DNA of 44,389 nucleotides from IMG/VR virus record IMGVR_UViG_3300027708_000122, positions 1 through 44,389 of that record, one strand, 5' to 3'. The notes under the pieces were generated by a model. That model did no database searches and was not told the DNA's origin. It saw nothing but the letters and a program-made list of their open reading frames with translations. The translations under genes were made by a program, and so were the position numbers. Shown here one piece after another: positions 7,347 to 16,545 of this stretch. Origin of the DNA: a virus. Positions within the stretch are counted from its first letter, which is position 1. Each line of letters opens with the position of its first letter.

Positions 7347-8195
7347 CTAAGCAGAAGCAAGCGAGAGAGCGGATTGGAGAGCAGACCGGAAGCCTGCACT
7401 GGTGTACGTGGCACCACTGACCGTGGCTACGTTGCTGGTGGACCCGCCGACAGCCTCGTCGATCAAAGTCCCATTGCCAGCATTGTTCATGCTGGGAGTT
7501 GTTGAAACATAAAACTTGCCAATCGACTTCGATGTCGGATCAGCAGCAGTGAACGTGGGAACAGTGATCCCCGTGATCTTCCCACCGAGAGTCGTAACTG
7601 ACAGACCGATCTGGTATTGGATTCCCTCACCGGCCACGTTGATTGGAGCATTACCCGCCCAAGTTCCGTCTTTGATTACGGTTGGTGTAGGAGAAGTAGT
7701 GGCACTTGGAGACACAGATGGTGTAGGCGAAGCACTCGGGGCAGCAGTCGATATGACCGGAGTGGCTTTCACCGTTGCGGCGTTCGTTTGGTCCTTGAGG
7801 ACTGTCGTGCTGCATTTGTAAACCCACACTTCTCCTTGGTTCAAGTTTGGGTCAGCATCATTCCCAGTAGGCCCAGTGATCGGTGAGCATTTGTCATCAG
7901 TGATTCGTATGTTGCTGTAATCCGTGTTGCCCGTGTTCTTCAACGTGTACGTGTACGTGATCTTTGACCCAGCAGTTACAACGCTCTTATCTGAGGAAGT
8001 AACAAGAGACAAGGTTGGGTTCCGCACGTACACGGACGTGTTCGTGGTGACGCTCACGTCGGGAGCGGTCTCAAGGTTCGTATCAGGGGGGAGTGGAGCG
8101 GAGTCTGTGGCACCGGCTGATTGGACAGCACCGATGATTGCGAGGCCGAGCACAGTACCGGATGTAAACGCTACTGCTTTAATCTTGGGGATCAT
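7347..8195 (-). CDS. Secreted protein with DUF11-like domain and C-terminal FMN-binding domain
   Basis: 282 residues. An N-terminal Sec signal peptide (basic start, then SGTVLGLAIIGAVQSAGA) is followed by a DUF11/CARDB-type beta domain (SKITYTYTLKNTGNTDYSNI, ~75-130) with two Cys, a Pro/Ser/Thr linker (~143-168), and an FMN_bind-type domain: GTWAGNAP, the middle ISVT-type strands, and VSGATYTSAGFRSALQSAL at the end. In that family the Thr/Ser of the SGAT motif receives covalent FMN from the host ApbE transferase. Start ATG 8195 has AAAGG at good distance; ATG 8201 is the alternative. It sits between a membrane gene and the holin. A redox cargo gene delivered by the phage or a surface-exposed lysis factor are both possible. 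Confidence 0.78.
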   Translation of the reverse strand: MIPKIKAVAFTSGTVLGLAIIGAVQSAGATDSAPLPPDTNLETAPDVSVTTNTSVYVRNPTLSLVTSSDKSVVTAGSKITYTYTLKNTGNTDYSNIRITDDKCSPITGPTGNDADPNLNQGEVWVYKCSTTVLKDQTNAATVKATPVISTAAPSASPTPSVSPSATTSPTPTVIKDGTWAGNAPINVAGEGIQYQIGLSVTTLGGKITGITVPTFTAADPTSKSIGKFYVSTTPSMNNAGNGTLIDEAVGGSTSNVATVSGATYTSAGFRSALQSALSLASA

Positions 8196-8454
8196 CCTCA
8201 TCCTTTATTAAGTGTTCGATTACGAGGTCTAACTGGCGTTCGATACGGTCCACACGACCGTGTAGGTCTTTTAGTGATTGACCGCCGTTAGCGTTTGGTT
8301 GAATCTGTGATGTGCGTCTTTCAATCTCGCTCATAAGTGGACGCATAACGAGGTAGCGTCCAGCAGCGGCGAAAGACGTGATGATGGTAATGAGAACAAT
8401 GAGTACACCCCCGTAATCATTGAGTGCATTTATTATTGTTGGAGTCGTATACAT
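8179..8454 (-). CDS. Single-span membrane protein with coiled coil (second lysis-type membrane protein)
   Basis: 91 residues. A transmembrane segment near the N-terminus (YGGVLIVLITIITSFAAAGR, ~14-33) is followed by a charged helical stretch with heptad-like spacing (LKDLHGRVDRIERQLDLVIE). It ends in an acidic tail. This topology fits a holin of the one-span type, an antiholin or a spanin-like factor. It overlaps the start of the FMN-binding-domain gene and is part of the lysis block. Confidence 0.72.
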   Translation of the reverse strand: MYTTPTIINALNDYGGVLIVLITIITSFAAAGRYLVMRPLMSEIERRTSQIQPNANGGQSLKDLHGRVDRIERQLDLVIEHLIKDEDDPQD

Positions 8455-8457
8455 GGC

Positions 8458-10476
8458 TTACGGCTCTGACGAGAAGGCGATGAACGAGTTAGCACCGGCG
8501 ACTATCATCACGCCTTGGCCAACATTGGGGTAGGCAGGGTTAGTAGTAGTTGAGACGGTGATTGCCTGCGGTGAGGCAATACTCAGAATGAGTTGCATCT
8601 TGTTCACACCAAGGGGAACTATTGTCTGATAGTTGGTAATGCTCGGACCAGAGACGTATGTGGCAGCCAGAGAAGTAAATGTTCCTGCGGTCCAATACTG
8701 GCTTAATCCACCCGCAGCGGGACCAAACACTGCGACTTGTGTTATCGCAGTGGGTGCCGCTGTTGTGAAAGTAGCAAAGTTGTGTGAAAGTGTTGGCGTA
8801 CCAATCATCGTGGTGGGGAAGTTGATGGGTGCTCGGACCACAGCGCCTGATGCTGATGCAACATATTGGCTTACCCATCCTTCAAACGCCATGACGCCAG
8901 ATGATGAAAAGATGTTGTAATACTTTTGGCACCGTCGCAGATCATCATGAAATGCTGGTGGTATGAACGCAGTAGCAACTGGGCCAAGTTCCAGTTGGGC
9001 ATCGGCCACATTCACACCCATTGATGTGGCGTTGGTGTAGTCCTGTTCAAGAACCAGTGACACGTAACCATCAGAATTAGATCCCCACGTTCCCGAAAAA
9101 CTAGGTAGCGTCGCTGTGACTGATTGACGCGAAAACGTGCCCGTCGATCCAGTGGAGAAAGTTAACGATCCGAGCGATGTGGTCGTAGTAGCCGAAGGGC
9201 TACCACCCGTCCCGTAGTTAACAACCCAGCGAACGTTCAGTTTGTACGAAGTAACAACTGCGGCAGAAAGAGAAAATGTAACCTGCTTGCCAGATAGTGC
9301 AAACGGGATATCTCCAAAAGCGAATCGCTGTTCAACGGTATACATAGATCCAGCAGTAGCCGAGCCTAGGGTCGTAGCGGGAGTATTCCAATATGCGTAT
9401 GACCCTGATGCTGTGCTGGCTCCATTGGAGAATCCACTACCGCCAAAACCTGTGTTGCCAACGGGTGAAATGGGTGTGTAGTACCAGCGATCCATTCTGT
9501 ATTGGGCAGCGCCAATACCACCACGATTACCGCCGAACTGGTTAATCAGGAAACAAGGATTGTCAAGGAAGTTGTTACGTTGAAAGTTTGATGTAGCGAA
9601 CAGTGTGCCCGGTCCTGCTGGCAAGGTCAGAGCACCACCAGAACCTGAGATTGCAGGCGTAGTCAAAGCAAGGTTCGTTAATGAACCAGTAGCCGTGCCA
9701 GATACTGATGGGTTACTGATGGACGGTGAAGTCAACGTCTTGTTGCTTAGTGTTGCAGTACCCGTGGTTGTTACAACAGGTACGCCAGCCTGTGTAATCG
9801 AAGGCATGTCAACGACTGGCGTCGCTCCGGGGACAACAGTGATGGCCTGCACGCCATTAGCGATATCGCGCACATATAGGTTCGGTTGTGTCGTATCAAG
9901 CGAGTAGATTTTCCATTTGGCCGTGCCGTTCTTTAATAGCGTTACGCCTTCTTCTCCACCAGATGCAGTTCCACCATCAAGGTACAGCGTTCCTGAATTG
10001 GTGCCGCTGCCCCCAAGCCCGATGGTTGTTCCGGTTGGTAGGGCTGTGCCAAAAGTTGGAGAGTTCAACGTAGGCGCAGTTAACGTCTTATTTGTGAGGG
10101 TCTGACTATCAGTCGTTCCAACAACAACAGAACCAACGCCAAGGCTATGTACGTTTGAGGTCGAAGAGACTGCATGGTTTTGAGCCTCCCTAAAGTCAAC
10201 ACCAACCACCATGTGTTGGACGGTTCCACCCGCATTGTGCGAGACAGCAGCCGACGAGTCATAGCCACGGGTAACAGATGACCACGATGTACCTGCCGCA
10301 GCACTAACGAGGACGATCTCTTCGTTGACCGTGTTCGGATCTAGGACAGCGATGAACGGGGCAGCAGGCCAACCGGTGTTCGCCGCAATATTGAATGCTG
10401 TAACTGACGAGTTGATGCCAGCGGATAGGGTTGTCGCTACGGCGACAGATGAATAGTTGCGAGCGGTGACAGCCAT
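8458..10476 (-). CDS. Tail fibre / receptor-binding protein
   Basis: 672 residues. The N-terminal ~100 residues form a module (NEEIVLVSAAAGTSWSSVTR, then VDFREAQNHAV) shared in pattern with the adaptor gene upstream. Repeats of the type SQTLTNKTLTAPTLNSP and TLSNKTLTSPSISNP follow, the common phage-fibre repeat. The C-terminal half (RNNFLDNPCFLINQFGG onward, ~300-672) looks like a jelly-roll plus globular tip. It probably binds host surface glycans. The ribosome site GAGG is followed by TTTAAATG, the recurrent AT motif touching the start codon. Confidence 0.82.
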   Translation of the reverse strand: MAVTARNYSSVAVATTLSAGINSSVTAFNIAANTGWPAAPFIAVLDPNTVNEEIVLVSAAAGTSWSSVTRGYDSSAAVSHNAGGTVQHMVVGVDFREAQNHAVSSTSNVHSLGVGSVVVGTTDSQTLTNKTLTAPTLNSPTFGTALPTGTTIGLGGSGTNSGTLYLDGGTASGGEEGVTLLKNGTAKWKIYSLDTTQPNLYVRDIANGVQAITVVPGATPVVDMPSITQAGVPVVTTTGTATLSNKTLTSPSISNPSVSGTATGSLTNLALTTPAISGSGGALTLPAGPGTLFATSNFQRNNFLDNPCFLINQFGGNRGGIGAAQYRMDRWYYTPISPVGNTGFGGSGFSNGASTASGSYAYWNTPATTLGSATAGSMYTVEQRFAFGDIPFALSGKQVTFSLSAAVVTSYKLNVRWVVNYGTGGSPSATTTTSLGSLTFSTGSTGTFSRQSVTATLPSFSGTWGSNSDGYVSLVLEQDYTNATSMGVNVADAQLELGPVATAFIPPAFHDDLRRCQKYYNIFSSSGVMAFEGWVSQYVASASGAVVRAPINFPTTMIGTPTLSHNFATFTTAAPTAITQVAVFGPAAGGLSQYWTAGTFTSLAATYVSGPSITNYQTIVPLGVNKMQLILSIASPQAITVSTTTNPAYPNVGQGVMIVAGANSFIAFSSEP

Positions 10477-10483
10477 TTAAACC

Positions 10484-11359
10484 TCAGCGGGTGTAGTGGA
10501 CACGGACGGGATACTGCTGGTTTAAACGAGCAGCCTCTTCTTGAACGCGGATACGGAACTGTTGATACAACTGCCTCGATAAGGCAGCAGCAGATGTTTG
10601 AGATATGCGAGCGTTAGCAGCGAAAGAAGCATCAGCGGCGATGATTGCCGAGTTCGGGATCTCCACGTAAGGCAAGAGACGAATGATTGAACCGAGGCGG
10701 ATCACATCAGAACAAGAATCTGGTAATCCTGTGGACAGGATTGTGGACGCATCAGTAGCGAACGTTGATGGGGGAGACGAGTAAGAAATGTATGCCGTGT
10801 ACCCGGTCGGTAACGAATCCCAGATCACGATTTGATCTTGATACTTGTCGTACTTCCAACGTCGGATCGGTGCATACTCAAGCGAGTAAGGGTTCCGGTA
10901 CGAGACATCCATGATGTCCCCAACCTGTGGGGTTGGGGTTAACGAGTACGAGGTTTGTCCTGCGATAAGGACCTGTGTGGCACTAGCCACCTGCCACAAG
11001 TCAGGGTAGAGAGCGTTGACTGTTTCGTTGATCGCTCGTTTAATCGCCGCTCGGGGAAACAGCGGAGAGTTCACAGCCTTCACGTTGATCGCGTGAGCCA
11101 CAGCCGTAGTCCCACCATAGCCACGACCAAACGGTGCAACAGTCAGAATGTTGCTGGACCTGTCAATCGTTGTCACGTACACCAGTTCGTCTTCGATCTC
11201 TACAACACCGTGAGAGAAGTTAGACGCATCGGCTACAGGGATCGACGTGGCTGAAGAAGTGATAGCCGCCGTAGTGTACGAAGCCTGCTCCTGAGTCTGG
11301 GTGTAACCAGACAGTTCAAGAGTGATCGCATTAGTCAGATCAGTGAGGCTCAGACTCAT
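10484..11359 (-). CDS. Head-tail adaptor / tail tubular-like protein
   Basis: 291 residues. An N-terminal beta insert (TSIPVADASNFSHGVVEIED) resembles the start of the 672-residue fibre. The rest has helical segments typical of connector or adaptor proteins: FPRAAIKRAINETVNALYPD, a central beta part (YRNPYSLEYAPIRRWKYD), and a C-terminal helix (LSRQLYQQFRIRVQEEAARL). The motif NETVNALYPDLW is commonly seen in phage adaptor proteins that sit below the portal. It overlaps the 113-residue gene by four bases (ATGA). Function is inferred from pattern and place. Confidence 0.68.
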   Translation of the reverse strand: MSLSLTDLTNAITLELSGYTQTQEQASYTTAAITSSATSIPVADASNFSHGVVEIEDELVYVTTIDRSSNILTVAPFGRGYGGTTAVAHAINVKAVNSPLFPRAAIKRAINETVNALYPDLWQVASATQVLIAGQTSYSLTPTPQVGDIMDVSYRNPYSLEYAPIRRWKYDKYQDQIVIWDSLPTGYTAYISYSSPPSTFATDASTILSTGLPDSCSDVIRLGSIIRLLPYVEIPNSAIIAADASFAANARISQTSAAALSRQLYQQFRIRVQEEAARLNQQYPVRVHYTR

Positions 11360-11697
11360 AGCATCCCTGCCTGAGTGGCCACGGTCGCTGTCCTCTGGTT
11401 AGGGATAGCCGCAGTAGGTGGCATCGTGTCAGCGTTGTAAGGCTTACCGATCAACTCAGAAGCCCGGTACGCTTCGTTCACTGCTTTCTGCGTGGTAGCA
11501 GCAGGCTGCAAACCGTCACGTCGGGCCTGTGCGTAAGCGTTCAGTTCAGCCTCATGCAACTTCTCCCCACGTAGCGAGTAGCCACCATTACTTGATGCTG
11601 CCCAACCAACACGTAGAGAAGCGTGACGAGCACACTCACCCCACGTTGCATGGTCGCGTGTGAGGCATCCACTTCTACAATTATCACCGAGCGCCAT
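11356..11697 (-). CDS. Small virion-operon protein with Cys/His cluster
   Basis: 113 residues from ATG 11697 (MALGDNCRSG); an ATG at 11721 would overlap the upstream gene and has no ribosome site. AAGGGG precedes the chosen start with TAATGTAAAC as spacer. The N-terminus has C7, C11, a His and C21 (CRSGCLTRDHATWGECARHA), which could bind a metal. The remainder is helical and rich in Ala and Gln. It lies between the beta-helix spike and the adaptor gene. Unrecognised family. Confidence 0.65.
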   Translation of the reverse strand: MALGDNCRSGCLTRDHATWGECARHASLRVGWAASSNGGYSLRGEKLHEAELNAYAQARRDGLQPAATTQKAVNEAYRASELIGKPYNADTMPPTAAIPNQRTATVATQAGML

Positions 11698-11711
11698 GTT
11701 TACATTACCCC

Positions 11712-13184
11712 TTAGTGCCATGGTGAGACAGCGGTCTCAACCCAGTTGGTGCCGTCCCAAGCGAATGAGATGGAGGCACGCTGACTTGCTGTGCCCGATG
11801 CGGCTAGAGAAGTTGAGCGTAAGAAAATTGCGTTCCACGTAATAGCACGACCACCCGTTGCATCCTGCGTCAGCAGGAACGTCATCTGCGTACCCGAAGG
11901 GATCGTTGAGGTGTAACCGGGGTTGCTCGTTGGTGCGTTAATCGTGATTGCAGCGGTGAGCACACCAACGTTCGTTGTCCTACCGTCACGCCAGTTAGGT
12001 GTAAACGATGCGTTGAATGCTGGCGACAACCAACCGCTGATCGAGGTTTGCTGCAATGCGGTCAGGACACCGGGGCTGACAGGAGTCTTGTCAGTGTAAA
12101 TGTTGCCGTACCAAGCGTTCCAGTATGGGCTTGGCTCAGTGATACGAGTTGGACCGTTAATGGAGTTGTTGACAAACGTATTGTTGATGACCGATAGGCC
12201 CGAGGTGTGGTACTGGCCGTTGTTGCCATCCACGATGATCAGCGTGTACGGACCACCTGACAGGTAGTTGTTCAGGATGGTCACAGGGCCGGGACCGGCA
12301 GGTCCAATGTCAGGGGAGACGAAGACCGCTGACGTGACACCCAGCAGGGTGGTTGGGGCGATGATCGTATTGTGGTTAATGATGACATTGCTGACACCAG
12401 TCTGGATCTGGATGCCGTCACAGTGTGAGTTAGCAGCAGAACCGGCAGCCGTAGCCTGTGCTACACCAGAAGCGTTTGTTACCTCAAAATAGTTGGAACC
12501 AACTGCTGTGACTGTAAACGTTCCATTGTTACCACTTGCCGTACAACCAGAGACAACAACCGAGTTCGTGGCAGCGAATGGCATCGCTGTACCTAGAGCG
12601 GTAGGAGCAACCACGTAACGCCACGTTGAGCCTGACGTGTTAGAGATCGACTGGACTTGCACGTTGTTATTGGCAAGGTCGTAAATGTAATTGTCTTGGA
12701 TTGTCCAGTTGGAAGATGGCTTGATGCCATCCTCGTAACCCCAAATCTTGCAGTTCTTAACTACCACGGCACCACTGCCAGCACCGGCTAGAGCCGCACC
12801 GTTGTAGTTGTTTGTTGGTCCAGTAATCTCACAGTTTTGGAGTGTCACCGAGGCAGTAGACGAAACATACAAACCATAATTGACGCTACCCGTGATGCGA
12901 CAGTTCGTGAACGTGACACCCGTAACACCACCGGGGATCGTTACCTGACCGGTAATGTCCAAGGCTGTAAACGTTGCATTGTTAACAATGCTCAGAGCAC
13001 CAGCAGTTGTGGCTGTCAGAGATGTTGAACCGTAACCCGTCGTGGTCGCGCTGGGAAAGGTCGTGGAGGGGGAAATAGCAGCCTCTAGGGCTTCTACGCC
13101 AACCTCGATAGCGTTGATGACTGTCGTCGCGGCAGTTGCCCCAGTGGTGAAAGAGTCGGTTGACGTGACACGTTGGTAAGCCAT
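11712..13184 (-). CDS. Right-handed beta-helix tail spike-like protein
   Basis: 490 residues. After a short trimerisation-like N-terminus, the sequence shows stacked short strands with N/V/I ladders typical of pectate-lyase-fold spikes: FTNCRITGSVNYGLYVSS, LQNCEITGPTNN, VKNCKIWGYEDGIKPSSN, IQDNYIYDLANNNVQ, VIINHNTIIAP, ILNNYLSGG, VINNTFVNN. The end is a beta module (NAIFLRSTSLAASGTASQRA). Such spikes bind and often cut surface polysaccharide; a depolymerase role is possible, but catalytic residues cannot be assigned by eye. The start has GGGG then TTAAACA before ATG. Confidence 0.82.
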   Translation of the reverse strand: MAYQRVTSTDSFTTGATAATTVINAIEVGVEALEAAISPSTTFPSATTTGYGSTSLTATTAGALSIVNNATFTALDITGQVTIPGGVTGVTFTNCRITGSVNYGLYVSSTASVTLQNCEITGPTNNYNGAALAGAGSGAVVVKNCKIWGYEDGIKPSSNWTIQDNYIYDLANNNVQVQSISNTSGSTWRYVVAPTALGTAMPFAATNSVVVSGCTASGNNGTFTVTAVGSNYFEVTNASGVAQATAAGSAANSHCDGIQIQTGVSNVIINHNTIIAPTTLLGVTSAVFVSPDIGPAGPGPVTILNNYLSGGPYTLIIVDGNNGQYHTSGLSVINNTFVNNSINGPTRITEPSPYWNAWYGNIYTDKTPVSPGVLTALQQTSISGWLSPAFNASFTPNWRDGRTTNVGVLTAAITINAPTSNPGYTSTIPSGTQMTFLLTQDATGGRAITWNAIFLRSTSLAASGTASQRASISFAWDGTNWVETAVSPWH

Positions 13185-13187
13185 TGT

Positions 13188-15995
13188 TTAACCCCATGTT
13201 GTTGGTGATGCCCACGTAGACGGTGATGCCCATGTAGAAGGTGAACTGGACGAAGAACTGCTCCAAGTTGATGGAGTGCCCCATGTAGCAGGGCTGCTCC
13301 ATGTAAACGATGAACCAGAAGATGAGCCACCCCATGTAGTTGGAGTGCCCCACGTTGCTGGTGTGCCCCACGTATAAGAGCCAGACGGAGTTGACGTGGT
13401 AGCGATAGCAACCGCGACACCAGATCCGGTAAGAGAACCAGAAGCAGCAAGTGTTGATCCGGTCAAAACAGATGCAGACCCGGTAAGAGAACCAGAAGCA
13501 ACAAGTGTTGATCCGGTCAAAATAGATCCAGACCCACTGGAAGATGCTGTACCCGTTATCGTTGGCAATGCAGACAGGCCAGACACGCTGTAACCAGAAG
13601 CATATAAACGGAGTGCTTCATCGTAGGAAACTTCGTAAGTGAACCCACCCCGGTAAACCATGTCAGCAGTTGAATAATCTTCTGACGTTGGGTAAGAACT
13701 CTCCGTGTAAACAGTTCCCTTTTTAATGATCGAATACTGGTGGACAGGTCCAGTCTTAAAGAAGAGACGATCCTGTAAGAACTGCCGACTCCCACTGAAC
13801 ATGTACTTAGTTGCTACAGCCTGTGTTGTTGTCCCAGTCGCAGTGGCTACACCAAGACCCGAAACAATCGCAGCCCCATAAACAGAACTAAGGTTCTGTC
13901 CAGTAGCCACACCAGCACCAGTGCTGGTAGCAGTAGACCGCAACGCGACTGAAGAGTTACTAGCCGAGCCAGCACCAACAACAGTGGCAGATCCAAGAAC
14001 AACAATCGAACTGGCAGCCGTTACAACACCACTACCTGATGCAGTGGAACCAGCGACGGTTACCGCGTTAGAAGTAGCAGTACCTGCACCAGTGACAGTG
14101 GATGTGCCAGAAGCAGAACCGCTCGTATTAGCAGTGACAGACCCAGCACCCACTGCCAGAGCGGTGGCAGAAGTAACAGTGTTCGTGTTGCTGGCAACAC
14201 CAGCACCAGTCGATGTAGCAGGAGCAACCGTTCGTGGGCTTGCACTGGTAGCAACACCAGCACCAACCGCAGAAGTTGTAGCACTCGTACTGTTTAAACC
14301 AGTTGCTACACCAGCACCCGTACCGGGTGCAGCCGCTGACACTGTAGATAGTGCAGTAACAAGACCAGCACCAATGAGTGTTGCAGCACTGTTAGATGCA
14401 GACCCAGAGGTGGCTGTTCCAGCCCCTGTGGAGGTCGCTGTCGCTACCGTTACCGTGTTACCAGTAACAAGTCCTACACCCACGCTAGAACCCGTGGAAC
14501 CCGTTGTAGCGTTAGCCGTTATCTGGCCTAAACCAGTTGCTGTACCAGTTGATCCACCCGAGACAGAAGAACCAGTCGCAGTGGGGATAGACCCAGCACC
14601 AATAGCCGTACTACCAAGGGTTCCTTGGACAGGTTTCGTCCCGATCGGGTAAGCATTCAGAGATGCTGATTGTTCTACGAGGAACGCATCGTAAGTGATC
14701 GTGTCAAGGTTCTGCCAGAGGACAGAACCACCAGCCGTATTAGTCCAAATGTTGACGTTAATGTTTGTCGAACCAGCAGGTGCTGTACCCGATGCAGTAA
14801 GACGAGTCCATACGCCAGCATTAGCCGTCGTAGCCGTGGACGTAGCGGAAGCACCCGCACCAACCCAGTCCACACCCATCAAGAACACGTTCGTTCGAGA
14901 AGGTTTCACATACACGCTAAACGTGTACGGGAGACCGGGAACGATAGTTCCAGCAGGAGTAGCACCGTTGATACTCATGCCATGGTTAGTGGCAATAGTT
15001 TGAGTACCAGTGATGCTGGCTACAGCAGTGAACTGTCCATCAACAGGAAGAGTGGAACCTTGGCTAACAGTTGCGGGAGCACCATTGGTTTGTTGCTGCC
15101 ACGTCCAACCCGTAGTACCAGCCTCAAGGCTTGGGTTGGTAGCGAAGTTAACTTGTCCCGTAGGAGAAGTTGATCCTGCACCGACTGATCGTGCTGACGG
15201 GTTAACGATGATGTTGCTGTTAGTTGCAGCACCGGCACCTGTCGCAGTTGCAGTACCGTTAACCGTTGTGCTGTTCGTTCCCGCTGGGAAGTAAGCGATC
15301 AGGCCATTAGTCTGGCCAGCATCTGTCCATGAGCCAGTGGATGCCAAGGTGCGCGTGGCACCAACGCCAGTCCAGTACGTTGTTGCGGTGTCGGGGAATG
15401 CGATACCGGCAGATGCTATGTACGAATCGTCGTTATCTATGCCATTAACGTAGTAACAGCCTTTATAAAGTGACAGCATCCCATCAGGCGTATACGCGCT
15501 GGGGTACGGAGGCTGACCCCCGCTAGCGGCCGCATCATGATAATCAACAACGGAAATAACAACACTACCCGCAGGAGCAGTCAACGTGTTAATGGCACCT
15601 GAGTTAACTACAGAAAACCCAGCAAGCGATACGCCAGATAGTTCGACGTAAGAAAGCGCAGCAGTAAAATACCCCGTTACGGCTGTGAACGTCTGATCGG
15701 CAGCGCCCACTGATACTTTCGCAAGCACCGTTGACTGGCTTGCTGTGACCGTAGTCCAACCACTTGGAGTAGGAAAACCGTAGTTCAAACTTGCAACAAT
15801 GACGAGCAGATTTCCCGCCGTTGGCGGCTTCGGCAGCGAGATTGAAGTCCAATAAGTCGGACTTGGACCTTGGTCAAAGCCAACCGAATTAGACTGGACG
15901 AGTTTAACTGGAGAGGCTGGTTGTGGAAGATTAGGCCGACCGAACGGTGGTTTCAACCCAACGGGAACACCCCTAGTGGGTGTAAACGCTGGCAC
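13188..15995 (-). CDS. Very large repeat-rich tail fibre with CBM-like domain and Trp-repeat tail
   Basis: 935 residues from GTG 15995. The N-terminal ~250 residues form a beta domain. Next comes a CBM4/9-like module (NFATNPSLEAGTTGWTWQQ, ~283-450), a fold that binds sugars. Residues ~460-730 are about a dozen or more short repeats, each ending in GAG followed by A/V-T (TSTGAGVATS, TSAVGAGVAT and variants). A non-repeat segment (YMFSGSRQFLQDRLFFKTG) follows, then a Ser/Gly region, then a C-terminal series of TW-x-x-P units (SPATWGTPSTWSS). It lies between the 177-residue protein and the beta-helix spike. Likely a long flexible fibre. Confidence 0.78.
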   Translation of the reverse strand: MPAFTPTRGVPVGLKPPFGRPNLPQPASPVKLVQSNSVGFDQGPSPTYWTSISLPKPPTAGNLLVIVASLNYGFPTPSGWTTVTASQSTVLAKVSVGAADQTFTAVTGYFTAALSYVELSGVSLAGFSVVNSGAINTLTAPAGSVVISVVDYHDAAASGGQPPYPSAYTPDGMLSLYKGCYYVNGIDNDDSYIASAGIAFPDTATTYWTGVGATRTLASTGSWTDAGQTNGLIAYFPAGTNSTTVNGTATATGAGAATNSNIIVNPSARSVGAGSTSPTGQVNFATNPSLEAGTTGWTWQQQTNGAPATVSQGSTLPVDGQFTAVASITGTQTIATNHGMSINGATPAGTIVPGLPYTFSVYVKPSRTNVFLMGVDWVGAGASATSTATTANAGVWTRLTASGTAPAGSTNINVNIWTNTAGGSVLWQNLDTITYDAFLVEQSASLNAYPIGTKPVQGTLGSTAIGAGSIPTATGSSVSGGSTGTATGLGQITANATTGSTGSSVGVGLVTGNTVTVATATSTGAGTATSGSASNSAATLIGAGLVTALSTVSAAAPGTGAGVATGLNSTSATTSAVGAGVATSASPRTVAPATSTGAGVASNTNTVTSATALAVGAGSVTANTSGSASGTSTVTGAGTATSNAVTVAGSTASGSGVVTAASSIVVLGSATVVGAGSASNSSVALRSTATSTGAGVATGQNLSSVYGAAIVSGLGVATATGTTTQAVATKYMFSGSRQFLQDRLFFKTGPVHQYSIIKKGTVYTESSYPTSEDYSTADMVYRGGFTYEVSYDEALRLYASGYSVSGLSALPTITGTASSSGSGSILTGSTLVASGSLTGSASVLTGSTLAASGSLTGSGVAVAIATTSTPSGSYTWGTPATWGTPTTWGGSSSGSSFTWSSPATWGTPSTWSSSSSSSPSTWASPSTWASPTTWG

Positions 15996-15998
15996 GGC

Positions 15999-16532
15999 TT
16001 ATGCCAAAGTTGAAAGGTTTTCGATCAACACATGATCACATGTGATCGTTACGGGACCAGTAACCTGAGAAAGAGTCGCAGCAATGTTGATCGTCTTATT
16101 CACCGTTGTATCGACTGAGATCGCTGCGTTGGTTACAGATGGGATCGGATAGTGCGTCGTAGCGGTCAGCGATGTTCCGAGGTCAACCCACCCATGCCCA
16201 TATACAGTTCCAGCCGTACCGATGCTACGAACCGTGAACAGATACTCCAAATGCCATGGAGCGTTCGTCTGGCTGATCGTCATTGCTGTGGTTGCAATGC
16301 CAGCGAGCAACAGCGACGTACCACCATAATAGACGCCAAGAGTTAGGTTGGTGGCCGTCGTACCCGTCGTGTAACGACCATAAGCGGTGACACGATACGT
16401 AGAACCAACGGTCAATGTTCCAGCAGGAATCGTGTAGACGGGAACAGGGGTGATGTCCGTGATCGTGGTTGTGGTTGCAGTAACAGCACCCGCGATGGGT
16501 GGGAAATTAACGAGTGAATCGTAACCGGGCAC
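15999..16532 (-). CDS. Beta-rich minor virion protein
   Basis: 177 residues, starting with GTG 16532 after GAGGGG and the spacer TTAAACC. Nearly all strands, with TTTTITDITPVPVYTIPAGT, GSTYRVTAYGRYTTG and TCDHVLIENLSTLA, giving a jelly-roll-like look. It could be a capsid decoration or fibre-associated protein. Short spacing to both neighbours shows it belongs to the virion operon. Family not recognised. Confidence 0.65.
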   Translation of the reverse strand: MPGYDSLVNFPPIAGAVTATTTTITDITPVPVYTIPAGTLTVGSTYRVTAYGRYTTGTTATNLTLGVYYGGTSLLLAGIATTAMTISQTNAPWHLEYLFTVRSIGTAGTVYGHGWVDLGTSLTATTHYPIPSVTNAAISVDTTVNKTINIAATLSQVTGPVTITCDHVLIENLSTLA

Positions 16533-16545
16533 GGTTTAACCCCTC

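Noticed and set aside
13921-14652. A 243-codon plus-strand open frame opposite the large fibre gene
   Set aside because: It is the mirror of the GAG-repeat DNA (Ala/Pro/Val-only composition), has no ribosome site, and lies antisense to a well-supported gene.
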